Counted from the stretch's first letter, positions 54,267-63,938 are shown. The stretch is DNA of 64,000 nucleotides from an uncultured Arachnia sp. (GCA_947493705.1 CANLSH010000014.1:20912-84911); one strand, 5' to 3'. Numbers and translations are program-made. The notes: a model not told the origin generated them from the sequence alone.

Positions 54267-57200
54267 GTTCTCTCCTGTGCGACCGCGAGGGCGTCCCTGA
54301 TGAGAGTGGCCGGAGCATCGACGATGCGGAGCCGGTCCTCGAGCACATGGTAGAACCCCGCACCCACTCGGCCTTGCTCAATGTCGTGCGCCTGCGCCCA
54401 CGCCTGCCGATAGACAGCCAGCTGCAGCGGATCAGCGGGCTGCCCTGATGTTTTCCAGTCCACCACCAAGTAGTCCAGATCCTCCGAATCCCAGGCATAG
54501 ACCGCATCAATCCTTCCCCGAAGCACCTGTCTCTCCCAGTTCAGGAGGAAGGGCACTTCCACCCCCACGGGGGTGCGTCGGCCGAACTGACCGGCCTCGA
54601 ATGCTGCGATGAGGGCATCAAGACCAGGTGGGGGCTGTCCTGGGAGCACTTCCAGCTCCTCGAAGGCAGCGGCCGCGTCGAAACGGTGCTGTACCCATTC
54701 GTGGAATCTGGAGCCGAGGCTCGCTGCAGGCGAGGGACGGCGAGGCATCCGACGCAGAAGTTGCTGCGCGAAGCCCTGCGGATCCGAGCGCATGGACATC
54801 AACGCGGTCGCGGACAGCCCATCGGGCAGGGCGACACTGCGGGCACGTCGTTTGGCGTGCTGGTCCAGCAGAAGCGCGGCATCCTCATCCCAGCCAGCCA
54901 ACATCGCAGCGTCCTGGGTGCCGTGAACACCCGAGCGCCACACCCAGTCATCAAGTTCTTCTGACGATGCCCCTGCGGCAAGGAGTGTGGCTGCCTCCAA
55001 CACAAGATCTGCCGCCACCCCCCGCTCGGCAACAACCGCCGGATCCACGTGCAACGGCCACTGGGCGATCTCATCGGTGGTGGGTGCGGGATTGGTCTCA
55101 GGAATCGTCGGTGCCATCGCCGCACTGTTGCCTGTCTCCTCGATCTTCGAATAGTAGATCGAGGGCTCCCGCTGCTTTTTCAATCCCGGCGGCCAGGCAT
55201 GTGTGCTTGCGACGAGAAGTTGTTTGGCCCGAGTGACGGCAACGTAGGCAAGCCGGTCCTCCGCGGCCATGTGATCGGTCCGGGACTCCGCTTTGAACTG
55301 CTCGATACCCTTCTTGTCATAGTTGGCGAGCTGAGGGATGCCCGCTGCATCGCCTCGAAGCGGCGAGGGCAGCAGGGCCGCCCTCGTTGGCCAGGTCCCG
55401 CTGCGAGAACTCGCAGGGAAGTAGCCCTCGCCCAGTGAGGGCAGAAACACCGTGTGCCACTCCAGGCCCTTGGCCCGGTGAATGGTCAACAACTTCACCG
55501 AGTCCTCGTCGCTGGGCACCGCCTGTTCCAGACCGTCGCCGTGTTCATCCTCAGCATCCAGCCATGCAAGCAGCCCCGCGAGACTGCCGTCCCCATCCAC
55601 ATCGACGTAGTCATTGATTGCGCCGACGAAGCGGGCCAGTTGGGACACGTCGGCGCCGGGGCGTGACAGCAGTTCCACTTCGAGGCCGAGCGTCAGGATC
55701 ACGCGCCTGACAAGATCAGCCACCGGGTCATGGGCATGGCGCCTCAACTCTGACAGCTCTGCGCTGAAGGCCACGAGCCTGGAGCTGCCCTCAGGACTGA
55801 TTCGCCCATCCCCGGGGTCATTGACGGCCTCCAGGAGGGAAATCATCTCCGCAGGATCGGATTCCATCGCTACATCTGCCAGTTGTGCCGACAGCTCCTC
55901 CTGCCTTCGTCCCCGGTGCTTTGCGCCCGCGAGCTCACGTGCCCGCGCACCCAGCGCCTCAAGGTCCGCGAGTCCCAGTCTCCAACGTGGCCCGGACAAC
56001 AGGGATGCCACATCAGGGTTGGCAGCAACATCATCGAGCACCCTCAGTGTGGCCACCACCGGCGCCACCTCAGGCAGGTGCAACAGCCCGCCGAGCCCCA
56101 CGATTTCGGTGGGGATGTTGCGATCCCGGAAGATCTCATACATTTCACCCAATTTCTTGTTGCGGCGCACCAGCACCGCGATATCGGGCCAGGGCGTTCC
56201 GAGGGCCCGCTGCTGGAGCACCTCTTCGGCCAACCACTCCAACTCCTCACCCTGGGTTCCGAAACGCACGGCCCGCACACAACCCTGCGGTGTCCCTTCA
56301 GGGGCGATCAGCCCCATGGCATCGCCACCGTCCAGGCCGGTGGCGATGCTGTTGCCGGCATCCAGAATTCTCTGGCCGCTGCGTCGGTTGGTGCGCAGGC
56401 TCAGTCGTGGTGCCGGGCTGCCGTCTGCCAGCGGGAACAGCGACGGGAAGTCCAGGATGTTGTTGGATGCCGCTCCGCGCCAGCCGTAGATTGCCTGGTG
56501 GGGGTCCCCCACCGCGGTGACAGGGAACCCGCGCCCAGTGTCCGAGACATCGCCCGAGAAGAGTGTTCGCAACAACATGGCCTGCGCTGCGGAGGTGTCC
56601 TGGTACTCATCCAGCAGCACCACCTTGAACCTCTGGCGCAACGCGCCTCCGACGGCGGGTGCCGACTGCGCGACCTGCACGGCACGGCGCAGTTGGTCTG
56701 CATACTCCACCAGACCGAGCTCTGCCTTGAGACTCTGGTAATCCGACACGAGTCCGAGGAGTTCATCCCGCTCCTCGAGGGCCGCGAGGCTTTGGGCTAT
56801 GACAGCAAACGGTTTTCCTCGCCACAACGGTGCAGCCTCGAAGAGACTGCGTGCCCGTCGTCCGAACTCGCGGACGTCAACGGCCTCCACGAGGTGGGAA
56901 GCCATCTGGGCATCGAGTTCCAGGACACGCTCGGGGATGCTGGCGTGTCCCAGGCGGCTGATGCTGTGGAAGGGACCCGGTGCTGCTGCCACCGCACGTG
57001 CAGCGAGGCGGAACCGGGAGGCCCCCATCAGCATGACGGGTTCATTGTCCAACCCGATGCGGAGACCGAACTCGGAGACCAGACGCGCTGCGAACGAGTC
57101 GTAGGTGAGGATCGATTCTGCCCCCTCGGTGTCGTCGCCACTCAGCACGCCTGCCTTCCCCAGTGCAGCGGCGACGCGGCCCGCCAACTCTGCAGCGGCC

Positions 57201-57406
57201 TTGCGCGTGAACGTGAGTCCCAGCACTTCCTCCGGCCGCACCTGCCCCGTTCCCACGAGCCAGACCACGCGGGCAGCCATGACGGTGGTCTTGCCCGTAC
57301 CCGCGCCGGCAATGATCACCGCAGGGCTCAGTGGCGCCGTGATGGCATCGAGCTGCTCCTCGGAGAACGGCACGTCCAACATCTGGCACAGCTCATCTCG
57401 ATGCAT
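54263..57406 (-). CDS. adnB: ATP-dependent helicase-nuclease AdnB (UvrD-like motor plus RecB-type nuclease)
   Basis: A 1047-residue subunit of the AdnAB end-resection machine for double-strand break repair. Motor motifs: Walker A AGAGTGKT at 33-40, QxxxI region FSEEQLDAI, Walker B LLDEYQDTSAAQ, GDPHQAIYGWRGA, TIHRAKGLEWHTVFLP, YVAVTRAKQLLVAST. The C-terminal PD-(D/E)XK nuclease shows DYLVVDWKTSG and an upstream FHEWVQHRFD. ATG 57406 has GAGAGGA just upstream; a GTG at 57418 in the GTGA overlap with adnA is the alternative. The A/B naming follows size and order in mycobacteria. Confidence 0.9.
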   Translation of the reverse strand: MHRDELCQMLDVPFSEEQLDAITAPLSPAVIIAGAGTGKTTVMAARVVWLVGTGQVRPEEVLGLTFTRKAAAELAGRVAAALGKAGVLSGDDTEGAESILTYDSFAARLVSEFGLRIGLDNEPVMLMGASRFRLAARAVAAAPGPFHSISRLGHASIPERVLELDAQMASHLVEAVDVREFGRRARSLFEAAPLWRGKPFAVIAQSLAALEERDELLGLVSDYQSLKAELGLVEYADQLRRAVQVAQSAPAVGGALRQRFKVVLLDEYQDTSAAQAMLLRTLFSGDVSDTGRGFPVTAVGDPHQAIYGWRGAASNNILDFPSLFPLADGSPAPRLSLRTNRRSGQRILDAGNSIATGLDGGDAMGLIAPEGTPQGCVRAVRFGTQGEELEWLAEEVLQQRALGTPWPDIAVLVRRNKKLGEMYEIFRDRNIPTEIVGLGGLLHLPEVAPVVATLRVLDDVAANPDVASLLSGPRWRLGLADLEALGARARELAGAKHRGRRQEELSAQLADVAMESDPAEMISLLEAVNDPGDGRISPEGSSRLVAFSAELSELRRHAHDPVADLVRRVILTLGLEVELLSRPGADVSQLARFVGAINDYVDVDGDGSLAGLLAWLDAEDEHGDGLEQAVPSDEDSVKLLTIHRAKGLEWHTVFLPSLGEGYFPASSRSGTWPTRAALLPSPLRGDAAGIPQLANYDKKGIEQFKAESRTDHMAAEDRLAYVAVTRAKQLLVASTHAWPPGLKKQREPSIYYSKIEETGNSAAMAPTIPETNPAPTTDEIAQWPLHVDPAVVAERGVAADLVLEAATLLAAGASSEELDDWVWRSGVHGTQDAAMLAGWDEDAALLLDQHAKRRARSVALPDGLSATALMSMRSDPQGFAQQLLRRMPRRPSPAASLGSRFHEWVQHRFDAAAAFEELEVLPGQPPPGLDALIAAFEAGQFGRRTPVGVEVPFLLNWERQVLRGRIDAVYAWDSEDLDYLVVDWKTSGQPADPLQLAVYRQAWAQAHDIEQGRVGAGFYHVLEDRLRIVDAPATLIRDALAVAQERT

Positions 57407-57414
57407 GATTCCTC

Positions 57415-60400
57415 TCACTGCCCCACTTCCGCCCTGCTTGGGTGAAGTGCCGGGCACGAATCCGCGAACTGACAATAGCGGCACATGCTGCACACTCTGG
57501 CGTCGAACTCTCCCGAGTCAATGATCGTGGTTGCTTCCGCCAACTTGTCATGCACCCAAGTGGGCCCCACCACCAACTCCCGGCCCCCGTGCGGGAGCTC
57601 ATCCAAGGATGGCTGCTCCCTCACCAGTGGCAGCGCATCTCCGTGCCGCAGGAACAGCAAGGAGGGTGGCGCGACCTCCCGGATCCCTGGTGCCAGATGA
57701 TCAAAGGCACCCGCCTGGGCCGCGAGCTGATAGACCCCCAGCTGTTCGAACTCGGCCATGTCCCGCTGTTCGGGCACGAACTTTCCTGTCTTGATGTCCA
57801 CCACCTTGAGACGGCCGTCGTGAAGCTCCAGTCTGTCGACGGTGCCCTTCAATTCCACACTTCTGCCAGCAACCTCCAGCGTGACCCGGAAACGCTCCTC
57901 AACGGCCAGGAGTTCATGCGGGTTGCTCAGGTGCCACGCGAAGAATCTCTCGAGAGCGGCCTCCATCGCCACCCGCTCCGTGGCTGAGAGCCATTCTGCT
58001 TCGAAGGGGACCTTGTGCCACACCGCCGCCAGTTCCTGCCGGACCTCATCCAGGGACAGTCCTTCACCGGCCGCACGCTGCGCCAGCAGATGGACGACAT
58101 CACCCAGTGACGCCCTGGACGCCCGCCCGGACTCGGCACCCACACGAGAGGACAGAAACCAGTGGCGCGGGCACGAGAGCAGCGAGGCAAGATGTGACCC
58201 TGTGATGCTGATGACGTCGTCGCGCCGCCGGGCCGTCGAGGACGGCTCGCGCAGGCCCCACCACGAGCCGGGGTCTGCCGAGGCGAATGCCCTGACGCCC
58301 TCAGCATCCTCAATACCGGAGAGCCGGGCGAGACGGAGCGCTGCGGCACGTTTCAGCGCCTGGGATTGTGTGGGGTCCGTCGCCACCTGTCGCAGATCAG
58401 CCACGAGCGAGGCGGCCGTCAGCCGCTGAAGGGGACGTCCATGGATGCGCTCCGGTTGGAGCCCCAGTTCATGGAGGAAACGCGAAGGACGTCCGGATTC
58501 GCCTTCCACACCCTGAGCGGCACTCACGTGCAGCTCCTCGACGGCCCTACTGCATGCCATGTGGAACAGACGTCTCTCATCCGCCAGTTGGCCAGCAACA
58601 TCAGGGCCGCTGGAGCCCTCGGACAGAACAGAAGGATCGAGCAGGAGACCCCGCTGTGTCAGTTGCGGCCACCGGCCCTCCGACACCCCCACCACCCACA
58701 CGCGTCGCCATTGCTTCCCCTGTGATCTGTGCGCCGTCAGGAGACGTACGCCCCGCCCCACGAGGTCCAATTCCCGCCCAGTGTCTGCGGGGATCTCCTG
58801 TCCTGCGATTTCTCCCGCGAAGGCCAGCGCTCCTGAACTCCCTGCCAGATCCTCACGGCGTTCGGCCAGTTCGAAGAGCTCCACCAGCGAATCCAGGTCA
58901 TGATTGGCTCTTCGCGAGCCACGCAGGGCCGCCGTCTTCAGCTGGAGCGGCCACGTGGTGCCGTCCCACAGCGCCCAGAGGGCCTCCTGGACGGCCCGCT
59001 TCTCATCGAGGATTCCGGCCGCCCTCATCAACAACGCGGCAAGTTCTCGGGCTCTTGAAGCTTCGTGTGTGTCCATGTCCGCAAGAAGTTCCGGTTGGGA
59101 AAGGCACTGTCCCAACAGGACAGCGGAATGTCCCAGTTCCGGGTGCGCCTCGCGCAGTGCCCTACCCAGCCGACGAATGTCAATGCTGTCCATGCCGCAC
59201 AACGGTGAGGTGAGGAGGCGATGTGCTTGATCAGGATCTGGCCGTCCACCTTCTGCTGCCACGGACAGAGCCAGGAGCAACACCCGGACCGCCAACTGTC
59301 CTGCCAGGGGAACCTCATCGCCGCCCACCTCAACAGGGACGCCGTAGCGGTTCAGCTCGCGCGCCAGGACAGGCAATTGTGCCCGTCCGGCGCGCACGAT
59401 CACGGCCAGATCTGAGAATTCCAGGTTGTCCTGCAGGACTGCGTGACGCAGTTGCTGTGCAACATGGACAAGTTCTGCCGCCTCATCGTCGTAGACCCGG
59501 ACCGACACTGTGCCTCCCACATTCGGGGCCGGTCCTGGAATGACGGATGCACCCGCTGCGTTCAAGCGCTGTACAAGGGCGTCGAGGGCCTGCCGTACAG
59601 CGGCTCCGTTGCGGAACCCCTCCCGCAGTTCGATTCTTCGCGTGCCCGGCACCTCGGACAGCACCGTCAGAGCCTCCCCGGTGGCACCGCGAAAGGAATT
59701 GGTCCGTTGTTGCGGATCACCGAAGGCCTGAACCGGGACACCCAGATGTGCAAGGTCCGCCAGTAGCCAGGCCTGCGCGGGGTCCATCTGCTGAATGTCG
59801 TCCGCCATCACGGCGTCAAAACGGGACACGACACTGCGCTGGACATCGGTGGCGTTCAGGAGTACTCGTGTGCGGTGCACGAGTTCTGCGTAATCCAGCG
59901 TGGCCTCAAAATCTGTCACCGTGAGGTACTGCTCGAAGAATCGGGCTGCGTCAGCGAGCCAGGGTTCACCGCGTTCATGGGCCAGACGCTCCATGCCAGC
60001 AGGGTCCAGCCCGTGGTGACGCGCCCGGGAGAGCAGTTCGCGCATCTGGCTCGCGAATGCACGAGTGGGTACCGCTGCCCGGATCTCCGGTGGCCAGAAG
60101 TCCCGCGGAAGGCCTTCGATGAGTTCCCTGATCCTGAACTCCTGCTCGGGAGCCCGCAGCAGACGCAGATCCTGATCCCTGCTGCCCATCTCCCGCAGCA
60201 GTCCGAGGCAGAATCCATGCATCGTGGTGACGCGTGGTGACACCTGCGCCCCCTCCACGCGACGAGCGACCTCCCGTCGGATCATCTGCGCAGCCGCACG
60301 GGAGGCAGCCAGGACGACTATGCGGTCCAGGGAGCCGCCCGCAGCAAGACGCGCCACGACAGACTCCACCAGAATGAGGGTTTTACCCGTTCCGGGGCCC

Positions 60401-60522
60401 CCGACGACGAGACGAACCCCTGTCTCCGCCGTGGCAACAGCCCTCTGCCTGATGGACAGTTCGGGTGGCGCGGAGGGCTGTTGACGTCTCAGTTGCCAGC
60501 CTGATGAGGTTGTTGTGGTCAC
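57415..60522 (-). CDS. adnA: ATP-dependent helicase-nuclease AdnA (UvrD-like motor, nuclease with Fe-S type cysteines)
   Basis: A 1035-residue partner of AdnB. Walker A GGPGTGKT is at 41-48; the Walker B region reads MADDIQQMDPAQ with Asp in place of the usual Glu, GDPQQRTNSFRGA and LTAHRSQGKQWRRVWVVG follow. The C-terminal nuclease has VVDIKTGKF and a cysteine set CSMCRYCQFADSC plus an earlier LLSCPRHWF Cys, the AddB-like 4Fe-4S pattern that AdnB lacks. I start at GTG 60522, because residues upstream in the open frame look noncoding; the start is uncertain. First gene of the adnA-adnB-nudC operon. Confidence 0.88.
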   Translation of the reverse strand: MTTTTSSGWQLRRQQPSAPPELSIRQRAVATAETGVRLVVGGPGTGKTLILVESVVARLAAGGSLDRIVVLAASRAAAQMIRREVARRVEGAQVSPRVTTMHGFCLGLLREMGSRDQDLRLLRAPEQEFRIRELIEGLPRDFWPPEIRAAVPTRAFASQMRELLSRARHHGLDPAGMERLAHERGEPWLADAARFFEQYLTVTDFEATLDYAELVHRTRVLLNATDVQRSVVSRFDAVMADDIQQMDPAQAWLLADLAHLGVPVQAFGDPQQRTNSFRGATGEALTVLSEVPGTRRIELREGFRNGAAVRQALDALVQRLNAAGASVIPGPAPNVGGTVSVRVYDDEAAELVHVAQQLRHAVLQDNLEFSDLAVIVRAGRAQLPVLARELNRYGVPVEVGGDEVPLAGQLAVRVLLLALSVAAEGGRPDPDQAHRLLTSPLCGMDSIDIRRLGRALREAHPELGHSAVLLGQCLSQPELLADMDTHEASRARELAALLMRAAGILDEKRAVQEALWALWDGTTWPLQLKTAALRGSRRANHDLDSLVELFELAERREDLAGSSGALAFAGEIAGQEIPADTGRELDLVGRGVRLLTAHRSQGKQWRRVWVVGVSEGRWPQLTQRGLLLDPSVLSEGSSGPDVAGQLADERRLFHMACSRAVEELHVSAAQGVEGESGRPSRFLHELGLQPERIHGRPLQRLTAASLVADLRQVATDPTQSQALKRAAALRLARLSGIEDAEGVRAFASADPGSWWGLREPSSTARRRDDVISITGSHLASLLSCPRHWFLSSRVGAESGRASRASLGDVVHLLAQRAAGEGLSLDEVRQELAAVWHKVPFEAEWLSATERVAMEAALERFFAWHLSNPHELLAVEERFRVTLEVAGRSVELKGTVDRLELHDGRLKVVDIKTGKFVPEQRDMAEFEQLGVYQLAAQAGAFDHLAPGIREVAPPSLLFLRHGDALPLVREQPSLDELPHGGRELVVGPTWVHDKLAEATTIIDSGEFDARVCSMCRYCQFADSCPALHPSRAEVGQ

Positions 60523-60668
60523 TCCCCCATGCAAGCAGTCAGAGCCGACAGTTTCATCTCGACATCGGTGGAATTTGCTCAGCACGTGCATTCGACCCAT
60601 GTTGTGTGCAAGAGTTGATCCATCGCCACCAAGCGGCGATCGCGCAACCTACGTGTTGATCGGTTCTT

Positions 60669-60696
60669 GGTTCCCCGCTGCGGCGGGTGGTGAACC
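60669..60696 (+). promoter_or_regulatory. Hairpin in the cspA 5' leader
   Basis: GGTTCCCCGC/GCGGG-TGGT-GAACC can form a 10-bp stem with a bulge and TGCG loop, 45 bp before the cspA start. Cold shock genes often have structured leaders that change with temperature; whether this one does is unknown. Confidence 0.4.
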
Positions 60697-60740
60697 CGGT
60701 TCGCGAGGTGCGTTCGGGAGTTGCAAGAGGAGAAGTAGTA

Positions 60741-60947
60741 ATGGCACAAGGAACCGTCAAGTGGTTCAACGCCGAAAAGGGTTACGGTTTCATCGCCGTG
60801 GACGGCGGCGAGAGTGAAGACGTATTCGTACACTGGAAGTCAATTGACTCCAGCGGATTCCGTTCACTCGAAGAAAACCAGCGCGTCGAATTCGACATCG
60901 TTCAGGGCCAGAAGGGCATGCAGGCGGATCACGTCCGTCCCATCTGA
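60741..60947 (+). CDS. cspA: Cold shock protein CspA
   Basis: A 68-residue single cold-shock domain: [20 protein letters not shown] with RNP1 KGYGFIAV and RNP2 VFVHWKSI, ending VTF-less [11 protein letters not shown]. It binds single-stranded RNA/DNA. ATG 60741 follows AAGAGGAGAAG; the longer open frame is leader. Own terminator after it, so a single gene. Confidence 0.95.
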   Translation: MAQGTVKWFNAEKGYGFIAVDGGESEDVFVHWKSIDSSGFRSLEENQRVEFDIVQGQKGMQADHVRPI

Positions 60948-60964
60948 GTAACGAACAACTAGTT

Positions 60965-61000
60965 GCAGCAGGGGGCCCGGTTCGCTGGGCCCCCTGTTGC
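60965..61000 (+). terminator. Terminator of cspA
   Basis: GCAGCAGGGGGCCC and GGGCCCCCTGTTGC pair over 14 positions with one mismatch, around loop GGTTCGCT, 18 bp after the cspA stop. Confidence 0.88.
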
Positions 61001-61042
61001 ATCCCCTCATGCTGTCGGCCCCCTGAGTCAGAAAGACAATCC

Positions 61043-61849
61043 ATGACACGCCCCACAGGCCAGGAAGACCACAGCGCCCGCGACCACTACGTCGTTTCTC
61101 CGGCACAGTGGATCGCTGGTTGCAGCGACGTCGGCTGCAAGCACACAACGAATCAGGACGCCATGGCACTGGCAGCGAGGCCGGAACCACGCCACATTGG
61201 CGTCATCGCCGTCGCCGATGGGGTCAGCACTGCTCTGGGAGCCGAAGCAGCATCGGTGGCCGCAAGCGAGGCCGCTTGTTTGCACCTGACGAAGCGATTG
61301 CAGGAAGAAACCCCACACAACTTTGCGTTGGTTGAGGCTTTCTCCGTAGCCAACGATGCTGTGATGGAAGCCGCTGAGGGGGCGGAACCATCCGCATGCA
61401 CACTGGTGGCAGCCGTGCTCGAACCCCAGAGAATCTCTGTCGGCAGTATCGGGGATTCCCGCGCCTACTGGATTGGCGACGACCACTCCTGCCAACTTCT
61501 CACCACCGATGACTCAATGGCACAGGCCCGGATCATGCTGGGCATGTCGCGCATCGACGCGGAACAGTCTTTGCAGGCACACTCCATCACGAAGTGGCTC
61601 GGCCGCGACTCCTCGGACGTCACACCGTCGGTGACCACCCTGGAACCCGACGGCTGTGGATGGCTGCTGCTGTGCACAGACGGTCTCTGGAACTACGCGA
61701 GCTCTCCGGAGGCGATGTTCGAGGTTTTCTCGACTGTTGACGCCACTGACCACCCAGCAGCGATCGCGGAAGCGCTTGTGGAGTGGGCAAAGATCCAAGG
61801 CGGGCGGGACAACATCACTGCGGCCGTCGCACGACACGAGCCCCATTGA
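61043..61849 (+). CDS. PP2C family serine/threonine phosphatase
   Basis: A 268-residue Mn2+/Mg2+-dependent phosphatase: metal-binding HTTNQDAM, VIAVADGVSTALG, VGSIGDSRAYWIG, LLLCTDGLWNYASS and GGRDNITAAVARHE. All catalytic Asp residues are present. It lacks a membrane anchor, so it is cytosolic; its partner kinase is not in the window. Stands alone between cspA and the DUF3107 gene. Confidence 0.88.
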   Translation: MTRPTGQEDHSARDHYVVSPAQWIAGCSDVGCKHTTNQDAMALAARPEPRHIGVIAVADGVSTALGAEAASVAASEAACLHLTKRLQEETPHNFALVEAFSVANDAVMEAAEGAEPSACTLVAAVLEPQRISVGSIGDSRAYWIGDDHSCQLLTTDDSMAQARIMLGMSRIDAEQSLQAHSITKWLGRDSSDVTPSVTTLEPDGCGWLLLCTDGLWNYASSPEAMFEVFSTVDATDHPAAIAEALVEWAKIQGGRDNITAAVARHEPH

Positions 61850-61909
61850 TCCTGCGCGCTATCGTGAGCGGTGACCCAGGAAATGTGATGACAAGATTGA
61901 GGTGTGAAG

Positions 61910-62134
61910 ATGGAAGTACGAATTGGCATCAGTGATGTGGCGCGCGAAGTGACGTTGCGCACGACGACGAGCGCTGACGACATCGTGGAGCACTTGCAGA
62001 CGGCTGTGACGGAGAACACACTCTTCGAAGTGGTGGACGAGCAGGGCCGGCGAGTCGTCGTCCCTTCATCCAAAGTGGCGTACTTGGATCTGGGGTCCTC
62101 CGATGTTCGTGCCGTGGGTTTCGGCGCGCTCTGA
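61910..62134 (+). CDS. DUF3107 family protein
   Basis: A 74-residue protein, MEVRIGISDVAREVTLRTT, ending KVAYLDLGSSDVRAVGFGAL, the well-conserved actinobacterial DUF3107 (TB9.4-like) pattern. Function unknown. ATG 61910 preceded by TTGAGGTG. It lies just upstream of a DEAD-box helicase gene, the usual neighbour. Confidence 0.9.
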   Translation: MEVRIGISDVAREVTLRTTTSADDIVEHLQTAVTENTLFEVVDEQGRRVVVPSSKVAYLDLGSSDVRAVGFGAL

Positions 62135-62263
62135 GCTTTCCGGCTCTTCGTGGAGTAGGGTGGCGGGTGGACGTGGGAAAAGCCACGCACGGCGCATTGC
62201 GCCGAATACCCCCGCCGCCTGCGAGGGCTCAAGTCCCGGGCTGGCCCGAATGAAGGTTTTACG

Positions 62264-63724
62264 CTGAGCGATCAAGAACAGCCGAGCGAACAGACGTTCG
62301 CCGATCTCGGCATCAAGGAAGACATCACATCCGCACTGGCAGAAGCCGGTATTATTCATCCCTTTCCCATTCAGTCGCTGGCTATTCCGCTCGCGCTGTC
62401 AGGGGTGGACCTGATTGGTCAGGCGCGCACGGGGACGGGCAAAACGCTCGCCTTCGGCACAACGCTGCTGCACCGCATCACGAGCCTGGCCGAGAATGCA
62501 CCGCACCCACCCACGCACGGGAAACCCCGCGCACTCATCGTGGCACCCACCCGTGAGCTCGCTCTCCAGGTGGCGCGAGACCTGTCAGTCGCGGGCGCGA
62601 AGCTCAAAACACGAGTTCTCACCATCTACGGTGGCACGGGATACGATGAGCAGCTCGATACACTTGCATCCGGTGTGGACGTGGTTGTCGGCACTCCCGG
62701 ACGCCTACTGGACCTGCTGAACCGTCGAGCGTTGGACCTGACCCAGATCCAGATACTCGTTCTTGACGAGGCCGACGAGATGCTGGATCTTGGCTTCCTG
62801 CCTGACATTGAGCGCCTCCTCGCGGCCACACCGAAGGACCGCCAGACGCTGTTGTTCTCGGCGACCATGCCGGCGCCCATCCTCACCCTGGCGCGTGCCA
62901 CATTGAATCGTCCGGTCAACATTCGCGCGGAGGGCAGCGATGCCAAGGCCACCGTCCCGGACACCAAGCAGTACGCCTACCAGGCCCACAACCTCGACAA
63001 GCCGGAGATTGTGGCGCGTATCGCGCAAGGCACAAACACCTCGAAGATGATGGTGTTCTGCCGCACGAAGCGCAACGCCCAGCGACTCACTGACGAACTT
63101 GTGGATCGGGGCTTCCCGGCCGCAGCCATTCACGGGGATCTCAACCAGGTGGCGCGTGAGCGTGCGCTCAAGAAGTTCAGGGCGGACACCATCACCATTC
63201 TCGTGGCCACGGACGTGGCGGCGCGTGGCATCGACATCACCGGCGTCAGTCACGTGATCAATTATGAATGCCCTGACACGGCCAACACCTACGTCCACCG
63301 GATCGGCCGCACCGGCCGAGCCGGCCAGAAGGGTGTCTCGGTGACGTTGGTGGACTGGGCGGATGCGACGCGATGGAAGGTCATCGACAAGGAATTGGAA
63401 CTGGACCTTCCTCCGCTCGTGGAAACATATTCAAGCTCGCCCCACCTGTTCTCTGATCTCGACATCCCTGAGGGAACGCGGGGCAAGCTGCCCGGCGCCA
63501 AGCGAGTGGAGCGCAAGGAACGCAGCGACGGCGACCGACGCTCCGAGCGCAGGTCATCCGACTCCGGTGAGGGAGGTCAGCGCCGACGCACGCGTCGGAA
63601 TTCCGCAACCGAGGCCGCCGGTGATCACCCGAAGGCGGAAGCCGGTGGCGCCGCGAAGCCGCGCCGGCGTCGCCGCCGCCGCGCGGGCGTGGAGGTCAAG
63701 GACACCCCGCAGACCTCCGCCTGA
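62264..63724 (+). CDS. DEAD-box RNA helicase, apparently with a CTG start
   Basis: A 486-residue DEAD-box protein. Q motif: TFADLGIKEDITSALAEAG with IIHPFPIQSLAIPLAL; motif I ARTGTGKT; Ia PTRELAL; II VLDEADEMLDLGF; III SATMP; V VATDVAARGIDI; VI HRIGRTGRAG; basic tail rich in Arg, Ser and Gly, ending RRRRRRAGVEVKD. The domain needs residues upstream of the first GTG at 62405, but back to an in-frame stop at 62156 there is no ATG, GTG or TTG. CTG at 62264, with GAAGG 8 nt upstream, is the best start. A 5-codon ORF (ATG 62250) ends over it. Confidence 0.85.
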   Translation: MSDQEQPSEQTFADLGIKEDITSALAEAGIIHPFPIQSLAIPLALSGVDLIGQARTGTGKTLAFGTTLLHRITSLAENAPHPPTHGKPRALIVAPTRELALQVARDLSVAGAKLKTRVLTIYGGTGYDEQLDTLASGVDVVVGTPGRLLDLLNRRALDLTQIQILVLDEADEMLDLGFLPDIERLLAATPKDRQTLLFSATMPAPILTLARATLNRPVNIRAEGSDAKATVPDTKQYAYQAHNLDKPEIVARIAQGTNTSKMMVFCRTKRNAQRLTDELVDRGFPAAAIHGDLNQVARERALKKFRADTITILVATDVAARGIDITGVSHVINYECPDTANTYVHRIGRTGRAGQKGVSVTLVDWADATRWKVIDKELELDLPPLVETYSSSPHLFSDLDIPEGTRGKLPGAKRVERKERSDGDRRSERRSSDSGEGGQRRRTRRNSATEAAGDHPKAEAGGAAKPRRRRRRRAGVEVKDTPQTSA

Positions 63725-63851
63725 GTCCGAGCAGCACTCTTCTTATGGATGGTCAGTATCGCCCGCCGAGGTACGCGTCGTCCTGAGAGACGATGTGAGG
63801 GACGAACATCATTGTGCCGAGGGGAGCCTGTCGTGTGTCGATCCATCCGGT

Positions 63852-63887
63852 CGTCGAGTAGCGAGCGCCAGCGAGTGTGTCGAGACG
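63852..63887 (+). repeat. REP-like palindromic repeat, unit 1
   Basis: GTCGAGTAGCGAGCG...GTGTCGAGACG, the form of the intergenic repeat common in high-GC actinobacteria. Its ends are complementary (CGAGTA region with the GTGTCGAG region is partial). The second unit at 63906 is its inverted copy. Confidence 0.65.
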
Positions 63888-63905
63888 TCGTACGGTGGAG
63901 GGCAA

Positions 63906-63938
63906 TCTCGACACGGCCGCAAGCGGCCTACTCGATCA
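63906..63938 (-). repeat. REP-like palindromic repeat, unit 2 (inverted)
   Basis: TCTCGACACGGCCGCAAGCGGCCTACTCGATCA, described in parts: a GGCCGC-AA-GCGGCC hairpin between TCTCGACAC and TACTCGAT ends. Reversed, it shares TCGAGTAG at one end and GTGTCGAGA at the other with unit 1 but has a different middle. Confidence 0.65.

Noticed and set aside
55883..57445. 520-codon plus-strand frame
   Set aside because: Antisense of adnB, no recognisable domain.
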